Part shown: positions 1-8,107 of the stretch, in pieces
Layout: each line of letters begins with the position of its first letter
Position numbering within the stretch: position 1 is the stretch's first letter
NCBI RefSeq assembly: GCF_007754425.1
Contig: NZ_CP037452.1
Coordinates: 3,385,164-3,449,163, forward strand
Length of the DNA: 64,000 bases
DNA from: Gimesia fumaroli
GTDB lineage: Bacteria; Planctomycetota; Planctomycetia; Planctomycetales; Planctomycetaceae
Direction: 5' to 3'
Notes under the pieces: model-generated
The model's input: only the letters and a program-made list of their open reading frames with translations
The model's database searches: none
What the model was told of the DNA's origin: nothing
Program-made: the position numbers and the translations under genes

Positions 1-909
1 GCCAAGACGACGAAACTGGTGGTCCTGGACAGTCGGATTCAATCGATGACCGAGTTCAAACAGATCATTGGCCGCGGAACCCGTATTAATCCTGATTATG
101 ACAAATACTTTTTCACAATCATGGATTTTAAAAAGGCAACCGAACTGTTTGCCGACGAAGATTTTGACGGGCCGCCGATCTGCATCTATGAACCGGGAGC
201 CGACGAGTCCCCCGTTCCACCAGAGGATTTGGATGAGACGATAGAAGACGAATCACTGGCGGAAGAATTCGCAGAGGGAGAGACTCTGGTTGATGGAACG
301 ACTCCGCCCGACATTGATCTCGATACAAGCCCGGTGAAACCGCGGCGGTATTATGTCAAAGATGTGGAAGTGAGCGTCGTCGCCGAGCGGGTGCAGTATT
401 TTGATCCGCATTCGGGGAAACTGATCACGGAATCTCTCAAAGATTATACAAAGAAGCGGGTCGGTGAAGAGTATTCCACCTTGACCGACTTTATTCAGCA
501 GTGGACAACCGCAGAGCGAAAACAGGCCATCATTGAAGAACTCGAAGAGCATGGTATCCTGTTTGATGCACTGGCGGATGAGGTCGGCAAAGATTTCGGT
601 CCCTTTGATTTAATTTGCCACGTTGCCTTCGATCAGCCCCCGCTCACCCGGAAAGAACGCTCGGAAAATGTGCGCAAGCAGAACTATTTTACCGAGTATG
701 GCGAACAGGCGCGGCTGGTGCTGGAGGCGCTGCTCGATAAATACGCGGATGAAGGCATCAGCAATCTGGAAGATATCAGTGTGCTGAATGTCGACCCCTT
801 CAGCCAGTGGGGGACGCCTGTGGAAATTATCCAGGCGTTTGGCGGGAAATCCCAGTTTCTGGAAGCCGTTAATAAATTGAAAAACATGCTGTATGACGCA
901 GCCACTTAA
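1..909 (+). CDS. hsdR: Type I restriction enzyme R subunit, C-terminal part (gene enters from the left edge)
   Basis: The frame is open from base 1, so this is the 3' end of a gene whose start lies outside the window; 302 codons are visible. Near the start is QIIGRGTR (visible residues 21-28), the arginine-rich helicase motif VI of SF2 translocases, followed by DYDKYFFTIMDF as in HsdR proteins. The remainder is the acidic, helical C-terminal region typical of EcoEI-type R subunits, which contacts the methyltransferase core. The complete enzyme would use ATP to translocate DNA and cut unmodified DNA far from its recognition site. hsdM starts 33 bp downstream on the same strand and hsdS follows, so the locus order is R-M-S. 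The nuclease and Walker motifs are outside the window, so integrity cannot be judged. Confidence 0.9.
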   Translation, partial: AKTTKLVVLDSRIQSMTEFKQIIGRGTRINPDYDKYFFTIMDFKKATELFADEDFDGPPICIYEPGADESPVPPEDLDETIEDESLAEEFAEGETLVDGTTPPDIDLDTSPVKPRRYYVKDVEVSVVAERVQYFDPHSGKLITESLKDYTKKRVGEEYSTLTDFIQQWTTAERKQAIIEELEEHGILFDALADEVGKDFGPFDLICHVAFDQPPLTRKERSENVRKQNYFTEYGEQARLVLEALLDKYADEGISNLEDISVLNVDPFSQWGTPVEIIQAFGGKSQFLEAVNKLKNMLYDAAT

Positions 910-942
910 GCAGATGTAAGAAAGCGACTTTGAGATTACAAC

Positions 943-2388
943 ATGGTAAGCAGTACACAGATCAAGACGATCCAGGACATCATGCGCAAAGATGTCGGCG
1001 TGGATGGAGACGCACAACGTATCGGCCAGCTGACCTGGATGATTTTTCTCAAGATCTTTGAAGACCGTGAACGGGAATTCGAACTGCTTGACGACAAATA
1101 CAAGTCCCCCATTCCCGAACCCTTTCGCTGGCGGAACTGGGCTGCTGACCCGGAGGGCATGACCGGCGACGAACTGCTTGATTTCGTCAACAATCACCTG
1201 TTTGCTAAACTCAAAGAACTGCGCGTCGACAAGAGTCCGATGGCGTACGTGATCCGCTCTGCCTTTGAAGACGCGTATAACTATATGAAGTCGGGCCAGT
1301 TGTTGCGGCAGGTGATCAATAAACTGAATGAAGACCTCGACTTCAACCGCACCGAAGACCGGCATCTGTTTAATGACATTTACGAACAGATTCTGAAAGA
1401 CCTGCAGTCCGCCGGCAATGCGGGCGAATATTATACGCCGCGGGCGGTCACACAGTTCATGGTGGATATGGTTGATCCCCAACTGGGGGAGAAACTGCTT
1501 GATCCCGCCTGTGGGACCGGGGGCTTCTTGACCTGCTCTATCGAGCATGTTCGCAACAAGTATGTCAAAACGGTGGCCGACCGGGAACTGCTGCAGCAGT
1601 CGATCCACGGCGTGGAAAAAAAACAGCTCCCGCATCTGCTGTGTGTGACGAACCTGTTATTGCACGGCATCGATGTCCCCTCCAATGTGCGGCACGAGAA
1701 TACTTTGTCCCGTCCGTTGACCGACTACGGTCCTAAAGACCGCGTGGATGTGATTGTGACGAATCCACCGTTCGGAGGGATGGAGGAAGATGGCATCGAA
1801 TCCAACTTTCCGGCCACGTATCGCACACGGGAAACTGCCGACCTGTTTCTGATTTTGATCATGCGTCTGCTCAAAGACGGGGGACGGGCAGCGATTGTCC
1901 TGCCGGACGGGACCCTGTTCGGCGAAGGGGTCAAAACGCGGATTAAGGAAAAGCTGCTGGAAGAATGCAATCTGCATACGATCGTCCGGCTGCCGAACGG
2001 CGTGTTCAATCCCTATACGGGTATCAAAACCAACCTGCTCTTTTTCGAAAAGGGGAAAAAGACGAAGCGGATCTGGTATTACGAGCATCCCTACCCCGCG
2101 GGGCAGAAATCGTACAACAAAACCAGGCCAATTCGGATCGAAGAATTTGCAGCCGAGAAGAAATGGTGGAAAAAACGGAAAGAAAACGAGTTCGCCTGGA
2201 AGGTCTCAATCAAAGACATTCGCGAGAGCGGCTATAACCTGGATCAGAAAAACCCGCATTCCACAGACGAAGGTCCTGGCGACCCCGACGCGCTATTGAA
2301 GTCGTATCAGAAACTACAGAAGCAGATCGACCAGACCCGCGAACAGCTCAAGCAGGAACTCCGCGCCGCGCTGGGAGGGGACTCGTGA
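943..2388 (+). CDS. hsdM: Type I restriction-modification DNA methyltransferase (M subunit)
   Basis: The 481-residue protein has the HsdM layout: a helical N-terminal domain (about 1-140) and a class I N6-adenine methyltransferase domain. The SAM-binding motif I is DPACGTGG at residues 187-194, preceded by the family signature NAGEYYTPRAV. The catalytic motif IV is NPPF at 274-277. With HsdS it methylates adenine in the bipartite target site and protects host DNA; with HsdR added it becomes the restriction complex. Length is usual for the family and all core motifs are intact. The stop codon overlaps the hsdS GTG start by 4 bp (GTGA), so M and S are probably translationally coupled. Confidence 0.97.
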   Translation: MVSSTQIKTIQDIMRKDVGVDGDAQRIGQLTWMIFLKIFEDREREFELLDDKYKSPIPEPFRWRNWAADPEGMTGDELLDFVNNHLFAKLKELRVDKSPMAYVIRSAFEDAYNYMKSGQLLRQVINKLNEDLDFNRTEDRHLFNDIYEQILKDLQSAGNAGEYYTPRAVTQFMVDMVDPQLGEKLLDPACGTGGFLTCSIEHVRNKYVKTVADRELLQQSIHGVEKKQLPHLLCVTNLLLHGIDVPSNVRHENTLSRPLTDYGPKDRVDVIVTNPPFGGMEEDGIESNFPATYRTRETADLFLILIMRLLKDGGRAAIVLPDGTLFGEGVKTRIKEKLLEECNLHTIVRLPNGVFNPYTGIKTNLLFFEKGKKTKRIWYYEHPYPAGQKSYNKTRPIRIEEFAAEKKWWKKRKENEFAWKVSIKDIRESGYNLDQKNPHSTDEGPGDPDALLKSYQKLQKQIDQTREQLKQELRAALGGDS

Positions 2389-4112
2389 ACGTCGACACGT
2401 TTCTGGAACAGTTTGGACATCTGGCTGAGGCGCCGGACGGGATTAAAAAACTGCGGGAGCTGATTCTGGATCTTGCGATTCGGGGAAAGCTAGTAAAACA
2501 AGGTACTGAAGCTCCAATTAATAATTTAATTGAAGAGATCCACAAAGATCGCGAACTTCAAATCAAGGCTGGAATTCTTAAAAATGAAAAGGAAATACTA
2601 AAAGTAGATATCGAAAAGTTTCCAAATGAAAGTGTCATAAACTGGGGGTGTCTGCCTTTAGGTGAAATTGCAAATATTGTACGCGGAGTTACTTTTCCAG
2701 GATCAGTAAAAACAAGAGAGAAAAGATCAAGTCATCTACCATGTTTAAGAACTACTAATGTGCAGAATAAGATTGTTTGGGATGATTTGATTTATATTCC
2801 AAGTGAATATGTGAAACGGGAAGATCAGTTTGTTAAACAAAATGATTTAATAATCTCAATGGCAAACAGTTATGAACTGGTCGGTAAAATTGCAATAGTT
2901 AACGAATGCAAAACATTAACAACATTTGGGGGATTCTTGGCCGCGATAAGACCTTTTGTTATTAATCAGGAATATCTAAGCCATTATTTACGAAGCCCTA
3001 CCATTCAATTAGCTATGCGCTCGACTTCTAGTCAAACAACAAATATTGCAAATATATCTTTGAAAGGCATTCGTCCCTTACCAGTACATTTTCCTCCCCT
3101 GGCTGAGCAGAAGCGGATTGTGGCCAAGGTGGATGAGTTGATGGCGTTGTGTGATGAGCTGGAAACGCAGCAGCAACAGCGGCAGACGGTGCACGCCCAA
3201 CTGACGACCGCCAGCCTGCACCAGCTGACCACCGCCGAGACACCCCGCCAGCAGACGAAAGCCTGGCAGCGGATCGATACCCAGTTCGACCAGCTCTTCA
3301 CCACCAGCGAGAGCATCAAACAACTCCGCCAGACCATCCTGCAACTCGCCGTCCAGGGGAAACTGGTGCCACAGGACCCGGAGGACGAACCTGCTGAGAA
3401 GTTGTTGGAGCGGATTGAAGTACTCCGGAGAGAACTTCTCTTACAAAAGAAAGTGCGCAAACTAAATCCGTTTAAACCGATGGATGATATAGAACCATTT
3501 TCAATTCCAGAAAATTGGAAGTGGTGCAGATTTGGAGAAATCCTAGTCGATTTACGATATGGAACCTCAAAAAAATGTAGCCTCAAAAAGTCTGGCATTC
3601 CAGTATTACGAATCCCCAACATTGTCAGAGGAAAAATCGATGATACAAATTTAAAGTACACTGCATTAAGCGAAGAAGAAAGGGAAAACTTAAAGCTAAG
3701 AACTGGCGACTTATTGTTGATCCGTTCTAACGGTAGTGAATCAATAGTTGGTAGAACTGCTGTTGTGGGGACAGATGATGAAATCTATGCATTCGCAGGA
3801 TATTTAGTACGTCTACGATCTGACCCACAAAATATCAATGCAACTTTTCTATCCCAGGTCTTTGATAGTGGATTAGTTCGTCATCAGATTGAATTTCCCA
3901 TTCGAACTACTTCAGGTGTTAAAAATATAAATAGCACCGAGATTGTCAATTTGCTTGTCCCCCTCCCTCCATTACAAGAACAAGAGCGGATTGTTTCTAA
4001 GATTAGTCAGTTAATGAATCTTTGCGAGAAACTGGAACGTGATTTAGAAAATCAAAAAACGAGTTCCGCTAATATATCTTCAGCTTTATCAGCGGCAGTA
4101 TTGAATCAGTAA
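2385..4112 (+). CDS. hsdS: Type I restriction-modification specificity subunit
   Basis: The 575-residue protein has the two-fold HsdS architecture. Each half begins with a similar helix (LRELILDLAIRGKLV near residue 24; LRQTILQLAVQGKLV near 316). These lead into target recognition domains at about 40-230 and 345-525. Each ends in a conserved coiled-coil region (PPLAEQKRIVAKVDELM near 236; PPLQEQERIVSKISQLM near 528). It sets the DNA sequence recognised by the M and R subunits. The start is the GTG overlapping the hsdM stop. Base composition switches sharply inside the gene: both recognition domains are AT-rich with different codon use, while the N-terminus and central spacer match hsdM. That is expected if recognition domains were swapped in from another source. 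Confidence 0.95.
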   Translation: MNVDTFLEQFGHLAEAPDGIKKLRELILDLAIRGKLVKQGTEAPINNLIEEIHKDRELQIKAGILKNEKEILKVDIEKFPNESVINWGCLPLGEIANIVRGVTFPGSVKTREKRSSHLPCLRTTNVQNKIVWDDLIYIPSEYVKREDQFVKQNDLIISMANSYELVGKIAIVNECKTLTTFGGFLAAIRPFVINQEYLSHYLRSPTIQLAMRSTSSQTTNIANISLKGIRPLPVHFPPLAEQKRIVAKVDELMALCDELETQQQQRQTVHAQLTTASLHQLTTAETPRQQTKAWQRIDTQFDQLFTTSESIKQLRQTILQLAVQGKLVPQDPEDEPAEKLLERIEVLRRELLLQKKVRKLNPFKPMDDIEPFSIPENWKWCRFGEILVDLRYGTSKKCSLKKSGIPVLRIPNIVRGKIDDTNLKYTALSEEERENLKLRTGDLLLIRSNGSESIVGRTAVVGTDDEIYAFAGYLVRLRSDPQNINATFLSQVFDSGLVRHQIEFPIRTTSGVKNINSTEIVNLLVPLPPLQEQERIVSKISQLMNLCEKLERDLENQKTSSANISSALSAAVLNQ

Positions 4113-4147
4113 ATCGCCTTCATCGCCAAACCAAGTACGAGGTAAAT

Positions 4148-4969
4148 ATGTTTAAAGTGATTAACAACGAATGGGAGTTCTTGCTGTCAGACAATACCAT
4201 TCATTGGAATAGCATGAATGGTTCAAGCGAAGATGTATACGTCTATGAAGAGAATGGACACTTTGATCATTCAACCGGTGATTTTCGATTAAAAAGTTGG
4301 CTTTGCAATGATGTTGAAGATTTTCAGTATGTCTGGCAAATTGGTTATGAACTAGTTGGATTACTCAATGGAGCATTTATTCTTTATTTACCAAGAATGC
4401 CACGTCAAAAAATTGAAGGTTTACACGAAAATGACGAAAGGAAGGAATGGTATCCGGACCTCAGTTTTCCATATATAGTTCGTGAGGAAGTAAAAAAGAA
4501 ACTACACAAAATCAAAGAAAAACTCCCAGTGCCACACTCACCAGCACTTCGTTTAGTTCAGGAAAGTCTCAAGAATGATGATTTATATATTTTGGTGCGG
4601 TTGCTGGGATTGGATACATCCTGGGTGACGCTATATCAGGTTTATGAAACTATAAAACATTTATCTCCTGAAACGCTTAAAAAAAGTGAAGTCATCTCCT
4701 CGTCCGAAAATGATAAGTTTAGATTTACCGCAAATAATTTTTCAGCCTCTGGGCTTGATTCCAGGCACGGAATGCAGGGAGATATTCCCAAAGAGCATAA
4801 AAAATATATTCCACTTACAGAGGCCACAAAGATTATTCGAAAAATATGTCATGATTATATTGGTACGCTTGTTGGGGAACCTTTTGCTTCAATTGAATTA
4901 CCAGTAATACCAGGGGGAGTAAATAATCTGGGAGCAGATGTATTCACTGGAGAATGGTTCCCTGACTAA
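4148..4969 (+). CDS. Uncharacterised AT-rich gene in the restriction locus
   Basis: A 273-residue protein that I do not recognise. It starts at an ATG preceded by a fair ribosome-binding site (GAGG), 35 bp after hsdS, on the same strand. There is no signal peptide or membrane segment, so it is probably cytoplasmic. Aromatic and acidic residues are common in the first 110 residues, followed by a lysine-rich helical stretch (KKKLHKIKEKL near 118) and a mixed C-terminal part. Its AT-rich composition matches the second hsdS recognition domain and contrasts with hsdM and with the next gene. This suggests it arrived together with that hsdS segment. It could be an accessory or immunity factor of the restriction system or an unrelated passenger; nothing in the sequence decides. 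Confidence 0.75.
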   Translation: MFKVINNEWEFLLSDNTIHWNSMNGSSEDVYVYEENGHFDHSTGDFRLKSWLCNDVEDFQYVWQIGYELVGLLNGAFILYLPRMPRQKIEGLHENDERKEWYPDLSFPYIVREEVKKKLHKIKEKLPVPHSPALRLVQESLKNDDLYILVRLLGLDTSWVTLYQVYETIKHLSPETLKKSEVISSSENDKFRFTANNFSASGLDSRHGMQGDIPKEHKKYIPLTEATKIIRKICHDYIGTLVGEPFASIELPVIPGGVNNLGADVFTGEWFPD

Positions 4970-5039
4970 TAAAGAAAGAATAATACTCAACGAAGAACCA
5001 CCATATCCAGCCGTTTGATTACTACAATAAAGACAAACC

Positions 5040-6146
5040 ATGGCCATTTATGAAATCACTGCGGATCGTCTGCGGGAACTGGAAGAGACCTCTTATGCCA
5101 AGGCAGGGGTCAAGGAGCGGAATGATTTGCAGCGGTTGTTGCGGATGCAGGTGGAGGTGATTTCGCCGGATACGCTGGTGATTGCTGAGGAGTTCGGGGA
5201 GTGGACCGAAGGGAGTCGGCGGATTGATCTGCTGGGTGTCGACAAGGATGCCAACCTGGTGGTGATCGAACTCAAGCGGACCGACGATGGCGGACATATG
5301 GAGCTGCAGGCGATTCGCTATGCGGCGATGGTCTCGGCGATGACGTTCGACCGGGCCGTGGAAGTCTTCTCCGGCTACCTGAATAAAATCGGCAGTAACA
5401 CCGATGCCCGCGAGGCGCTGCTGGAACATCTCGACTGGAGTGAGCCGGACGAAGACCGCTTTGCCCAGGACGTGCGGATCATTCTGGCCTCGGCCGAGTT
5501 TTCCAAAGAACTGACCACAGCCGTCCTCTGGCTGAACGAGCGGGATCTGGATATCCGCTGTATGCGGATGAAGCCCTACCAGGATGGCGAAAAGATTCTG
5601 GTCGATGTGCAACAGATCGTCCCCCTGCCGGAAGCGTCCGCGTATACGGTGCAGATTCGAGAGAAAGAACGCCGCGAACGGAAAGATCGGGCCGAACGGT
5701 ATTCAATCCGCAAACGATTCTGGACGCAGCTGCTGAACTATGCGAATACACAAACGGATTTGCACTCGAATATTTCGCCCTCGGAATATCACTGGATCGG
5801 AACGGGTTCGGGCGTGCGGGGGCTGGCCTACACTTACAAGCTGACGCAGCATACGTCGATTGTGGATCTCTATATTGATCTTGGCGTCGGGGCTAAAGAA
5901 GAGAACAAACAGATCTTTGATACCTTGTACGCTCAAAAAGATCAGATAGAAACCGTTTTTGGAGAGCCATTGGATTGGCGACGTTTGAATGATCTCAAAG
6001 CCAGTCGGATTTTGTTTGAAATGAACGGCGGATACCGGGATGACGAATCGGAGTGGCAACCAATAATTGAAAAAATGGTGGATGCCATGATTCGTCTGGA
6101 GAAGGCGCTGCGTCCGTTTATTGAAAAAATCAAAACGAGTGTCTAA
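5040..6146 (+). CDS. PD-(D/E)XK nuclease-like protein with DUF4268-type C-terminus
   Basis: 368 residues. The N-terminal half carries a restriction-endonuclease-like core: D63 in RRIDLLGV, E77 and K79 in VVIELKR, then an alpha-helix with ELQAIRYAAM (Q92, Y96). The spacing fits a D...ExK active site as in NucS/RecB-type nucleases. The C-terminal part (about 225-365) resembles the DUF4268 domain: an FWTQLLNY segment followed by a beta-rich stretch ending in charged helices. Proteins of this build often sit beside restriction systems. It is GC-rich like hsdM, unlike the gene just before it. It may be a second DNA-cutting or DNA-sensing factor of the locus; DNA cleavage is inferred from the motif only. 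Confidence 0.8.
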   Translation: MAIYEITADRLRELEETSYAKAGVKERNDLQRLLRMQVEVISPDTLVIAEEFGEWTEGSRRIDLLGVDKDANLVVIELKRTDDGGHMELQAIRYAAMVSAMTFDRAVEVFSGYLNKIGSNTDAREALLEHLDWSEPDEDRFAQDVRIILASAEFSKELTTAVLWLNERDLDIRCMRMKPYQDGEKILVDVQQIVPLPEASAYTVQIREKERRERKDRAERYSIRKRFWTQLLNYANTQTDLHSNISPSEYHWIGTGSGVRGLAYTYKLTQHTSIVDLYIDLGVGAKEENKQIFDTLYAQKDQIETVFGEPLDWRRLNDLKASRILFEMNGGYRDDESEWQPIIEKMVDAMIRLEKALRPFIEKIKTSV

Positions 6147-6246
6147 CGGCGGGCAGCCACATAGGACGCCCATACGAGGTGTGTGCCGTGCGTGATGTAG
6201 GGGTGTTTGTGTGGTGGCACGCTGGATGTTTGGGGGCTAATAGAAG

Positions 6247-6270
6247 CACTGCCGGGCAAGCCGGTCAGTG
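6247..6270. repeat. GCAAG-loop palindrome, copy 1
   Basis: CACTGCCGG, loop GCAAG, then CCGGTCAGTG: a hairpin with one unpaired base in the right arm. The same loop with a different but still self-complementary stem is present at 13392-13414, which points to a dispersed intergenic palindrome family. Confidence 0.55.
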
Positions 6271-6280
6271 GCACACGCGG

Positions 6281-6362
6281 ATGTTTTGCGTGTTGCCGAT
6301 GTGAGTGTGATCTGGTGGGGATGTCGCGAGGCGGGTCGACACATGGGTCGACCCCTACGAGG
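6281..6362. repeat. 82-bp dispersed intergenic repeat, copy 1
   Basis: This stretch matches 17114-17195 over all 82 positions, with 6 differences by my count and no gaps. It ends in the hairpin GGGTCGAC / ACATGG / GTCGACCC (6333-6354) followed by CTAC. Shorter relatives of the hairpin lie at 17056, 17216 and 19127. It is non-coding and probably a REP-like or miniature mobile sequence. Confidence 0.75.
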
Positions 6363-6570
6363 GTACCCGATCTTTGGGGTGTCGCCCTGCTTTCCCTCTG
6401 CACTCAGCTGGGAAATTCTGACAAATGCGGTCAGATATATCGACGGGTGTTGATGCGTGGGGGCGGTTTTGATATATTGGTGAATATCGATATTTAATTA
6501 TCCCCCCTTATAGGCAATGATTGCTGACCCCGCATTACTCCCGCCAGACTCACCAGGGAAAGGAGCAGGA

Positions 6571-7893
6571 ATGTCTCGACGTACTGCAGAATTTTGCGAT
6601 GGCATCTCACGACGGTCTGTTGTGAAAGCGGGTTTGACCGGCTTGATGGGGCTTTCTCTTCCCGATATTCTCCGCCTCAAGGCGCACGCGGCGGAACGGG
6701 GACAGTCCAAACAGAATACGGCGATCATCTTTCTCGAACTGGCGGGGGGACCGGCGCAGCATGAAACTTATGATCCCAAGCCAAATGCCCCTTCTGAATA
6801 TCGGGGGCCGCTCAGTCCGATCAGCACTGCTGTTCCCGGAGTGCAGTTCAGCGAGTTCATGAAAGAACAGGCGCGGGTGCTGGATAAAATGGCCATTATC
6901 CGTTCGATTCATCACGATTCCGGCAGTCACGGCACCAGCAGTCATCTGACGCAAACCGGCTATTATCTGCGCGATCGCCAGAACAGAGAAAACGAGATGC
7001 CGAGCATCGGCTGTATTACGTCCAAAGTCCGCGGCAGTAATGCAGACGGCATTCCCGCGTATGTCTCGTTGCCGCGCGATATGCGGTATGGTCGCGCCGC
7101 CTGGCTGGGGAAAGGTTTTAATCCTTTCATCACCGCCCGCGATGCGGATGCCAAAAACTTTGAGGTTCCCAACCTGACTCTGTTGCGCGGATTGACTGCA
7201 GAGCGGATGCAGGATCGCAAGGCTCTACTCAAGGGCTTCGATGCGACGCGCGAAATTATTGATAACAACGGCATCGGTGACGCCATCGATCAATACACCA
7301 AAGAAGCCTTCGAGATGGTGGCGGGTGACTCTGCCCGCAATGCCTTTGATCTGTCTCAAGAAGATCAGAACACACGCGAGCGTTACGGAATGACCTCGTT
7401 TGGCCAGAATATTTTGCTCGCCCGCCGACTGGTGGAGCATGGTGTGACCGTGGCTTCGGTGCGCGTGACCGGCCCGAGCTGGGATGATCATCGCGATCTG
7501 GTCAAACGGATGCGGGATAAAGGGATTCCTTATGACCGGGCATTTGCGGCACTCGTGGAAGACCTGCATGAACGTGGGCTCGACAAAAAAGTGATGGTGG
7601 TGGCGATGGGCGAATTTGGTCGGACCCCGAAATTTAATCGGACTGCCGGCCGCGACCATTGGGGACGCGTGATGAGCGTTGCCCTCGCCGGGGGCGGAAT
7701 TAAAACCGGTCAGGTGATTGGCGCTTCCGATGATAAAGGAGGCACACCGGCAGACGCTCCTTATCGTCCCGAAAATGTACTGGCAATGCTGTATCGCCAT
7801 CTGGGCATCGACCCTGCGACTACGTTTCCGGATCATAGCGGCAGGCCGCGTTATATTCTGGAACGTCGGGATTTGATTCCCGAATTGATCTGA
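6571..7893 (+). CDS. Tat-exported DUF1501 family protein
   Basis: The 440-residue protein starts at the ATG at 6571, 10 bp after AAAGGAG, rather than at an upstream in-frame ATG with no ribosome-binding site. A twin-arginine signal is visible (SRRSVVKAG, residues 13-21). The body is DUF1501, a family with an alkaline-phosphatase/sulfatase-like fold that is abundant in planctomycetes. Typical blocks are MGEFGRTP at 346-353 and RDHW at 361-364, a probable metal-site region. The enzymatic activity of the family is not established. In planctomycetes it usually occurs beside cytochrome-type secreted proteins; here the large cytochrome c-containing protein follows 214 bp downstream on the same strand. 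Confidence 0.9.
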   Translation: MSRRTAEFCDGISRRSVVKAGLTGLMGLSLPDILRLKAHAAERGQSKQNTAIIFLELAGGPAQHETYDPKPNAPSEYRGPLSPISTAVPGVQFSEFMKEQARVLDKMAIIRSIHHDSGSHGTSSHLTQTGYYLRDRQNRENEMPSIGCITSKVRGSNADGIPAYVSLPRDMRYGRAAWLGKGFNPFITARDADAKNFEVPNLTLLRGLTAERMQDRKALLKGFDATREIIDNNGIGDAIDQYTKEAFEMVAGDSARNAFDLSQEDQNTRERYGMTSFGQNILLARRLVEHGVTVASVRVTGPSWDDHRDLVKRMRDKGIPYDRAFAALVEDLHERGLDKKVMVVAMGEFGRTPKFNRTAGRDHWGRVMSVALAGGGIKTGQVIGASDDKGGTPADAPYRPENVLAMLYRHLGIDPATTFPDHSGRPRYILERRDLIPELI

Positions 7894-8107
7894 AACGTGG
7901 TGTGATTCTGTTGTTTCGATTTCTGAGACCTCGCTCGTTTCTGCGCTCAGATTTTCATTCTTGCCTGCTTTTCTGAATGCCCTGCTTTTTTCTGGCAGAA
8001 CGGAGGCGAAACCCTAGCTTCTGCCCCGGTTCGTAATTAAACTGGGAGTATCTACACAATTTACACTCCGATGCTCTTCGCTCTTTTTTACGGATTACGC
8101 TCGAACA

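Larger units (their letters stand above)
6147..6570. other. Repeat-rich intergenic region
   Basis: About 420 bp without a convincing gene between the nuclease-like gene and the DUF1501 gene. It holds a GCAAG-loop palindrome (6247-6270) and an 82-bp dispersed repeat (6281-6362), listed separately. The short frames here are created by the repeat. Just before 6571 is a clear ribosome-binding site (AAAGGAGCAGGA), which fixes the start of the next gene. Confidence 0.7.

Noticed and set aside
610..1635. Long minus-strand open frame opposite hsdR/hsdM
   Set aside because: It is the antisense shadow of two genes with clear family motifs, and its translation has no recognisable domain.
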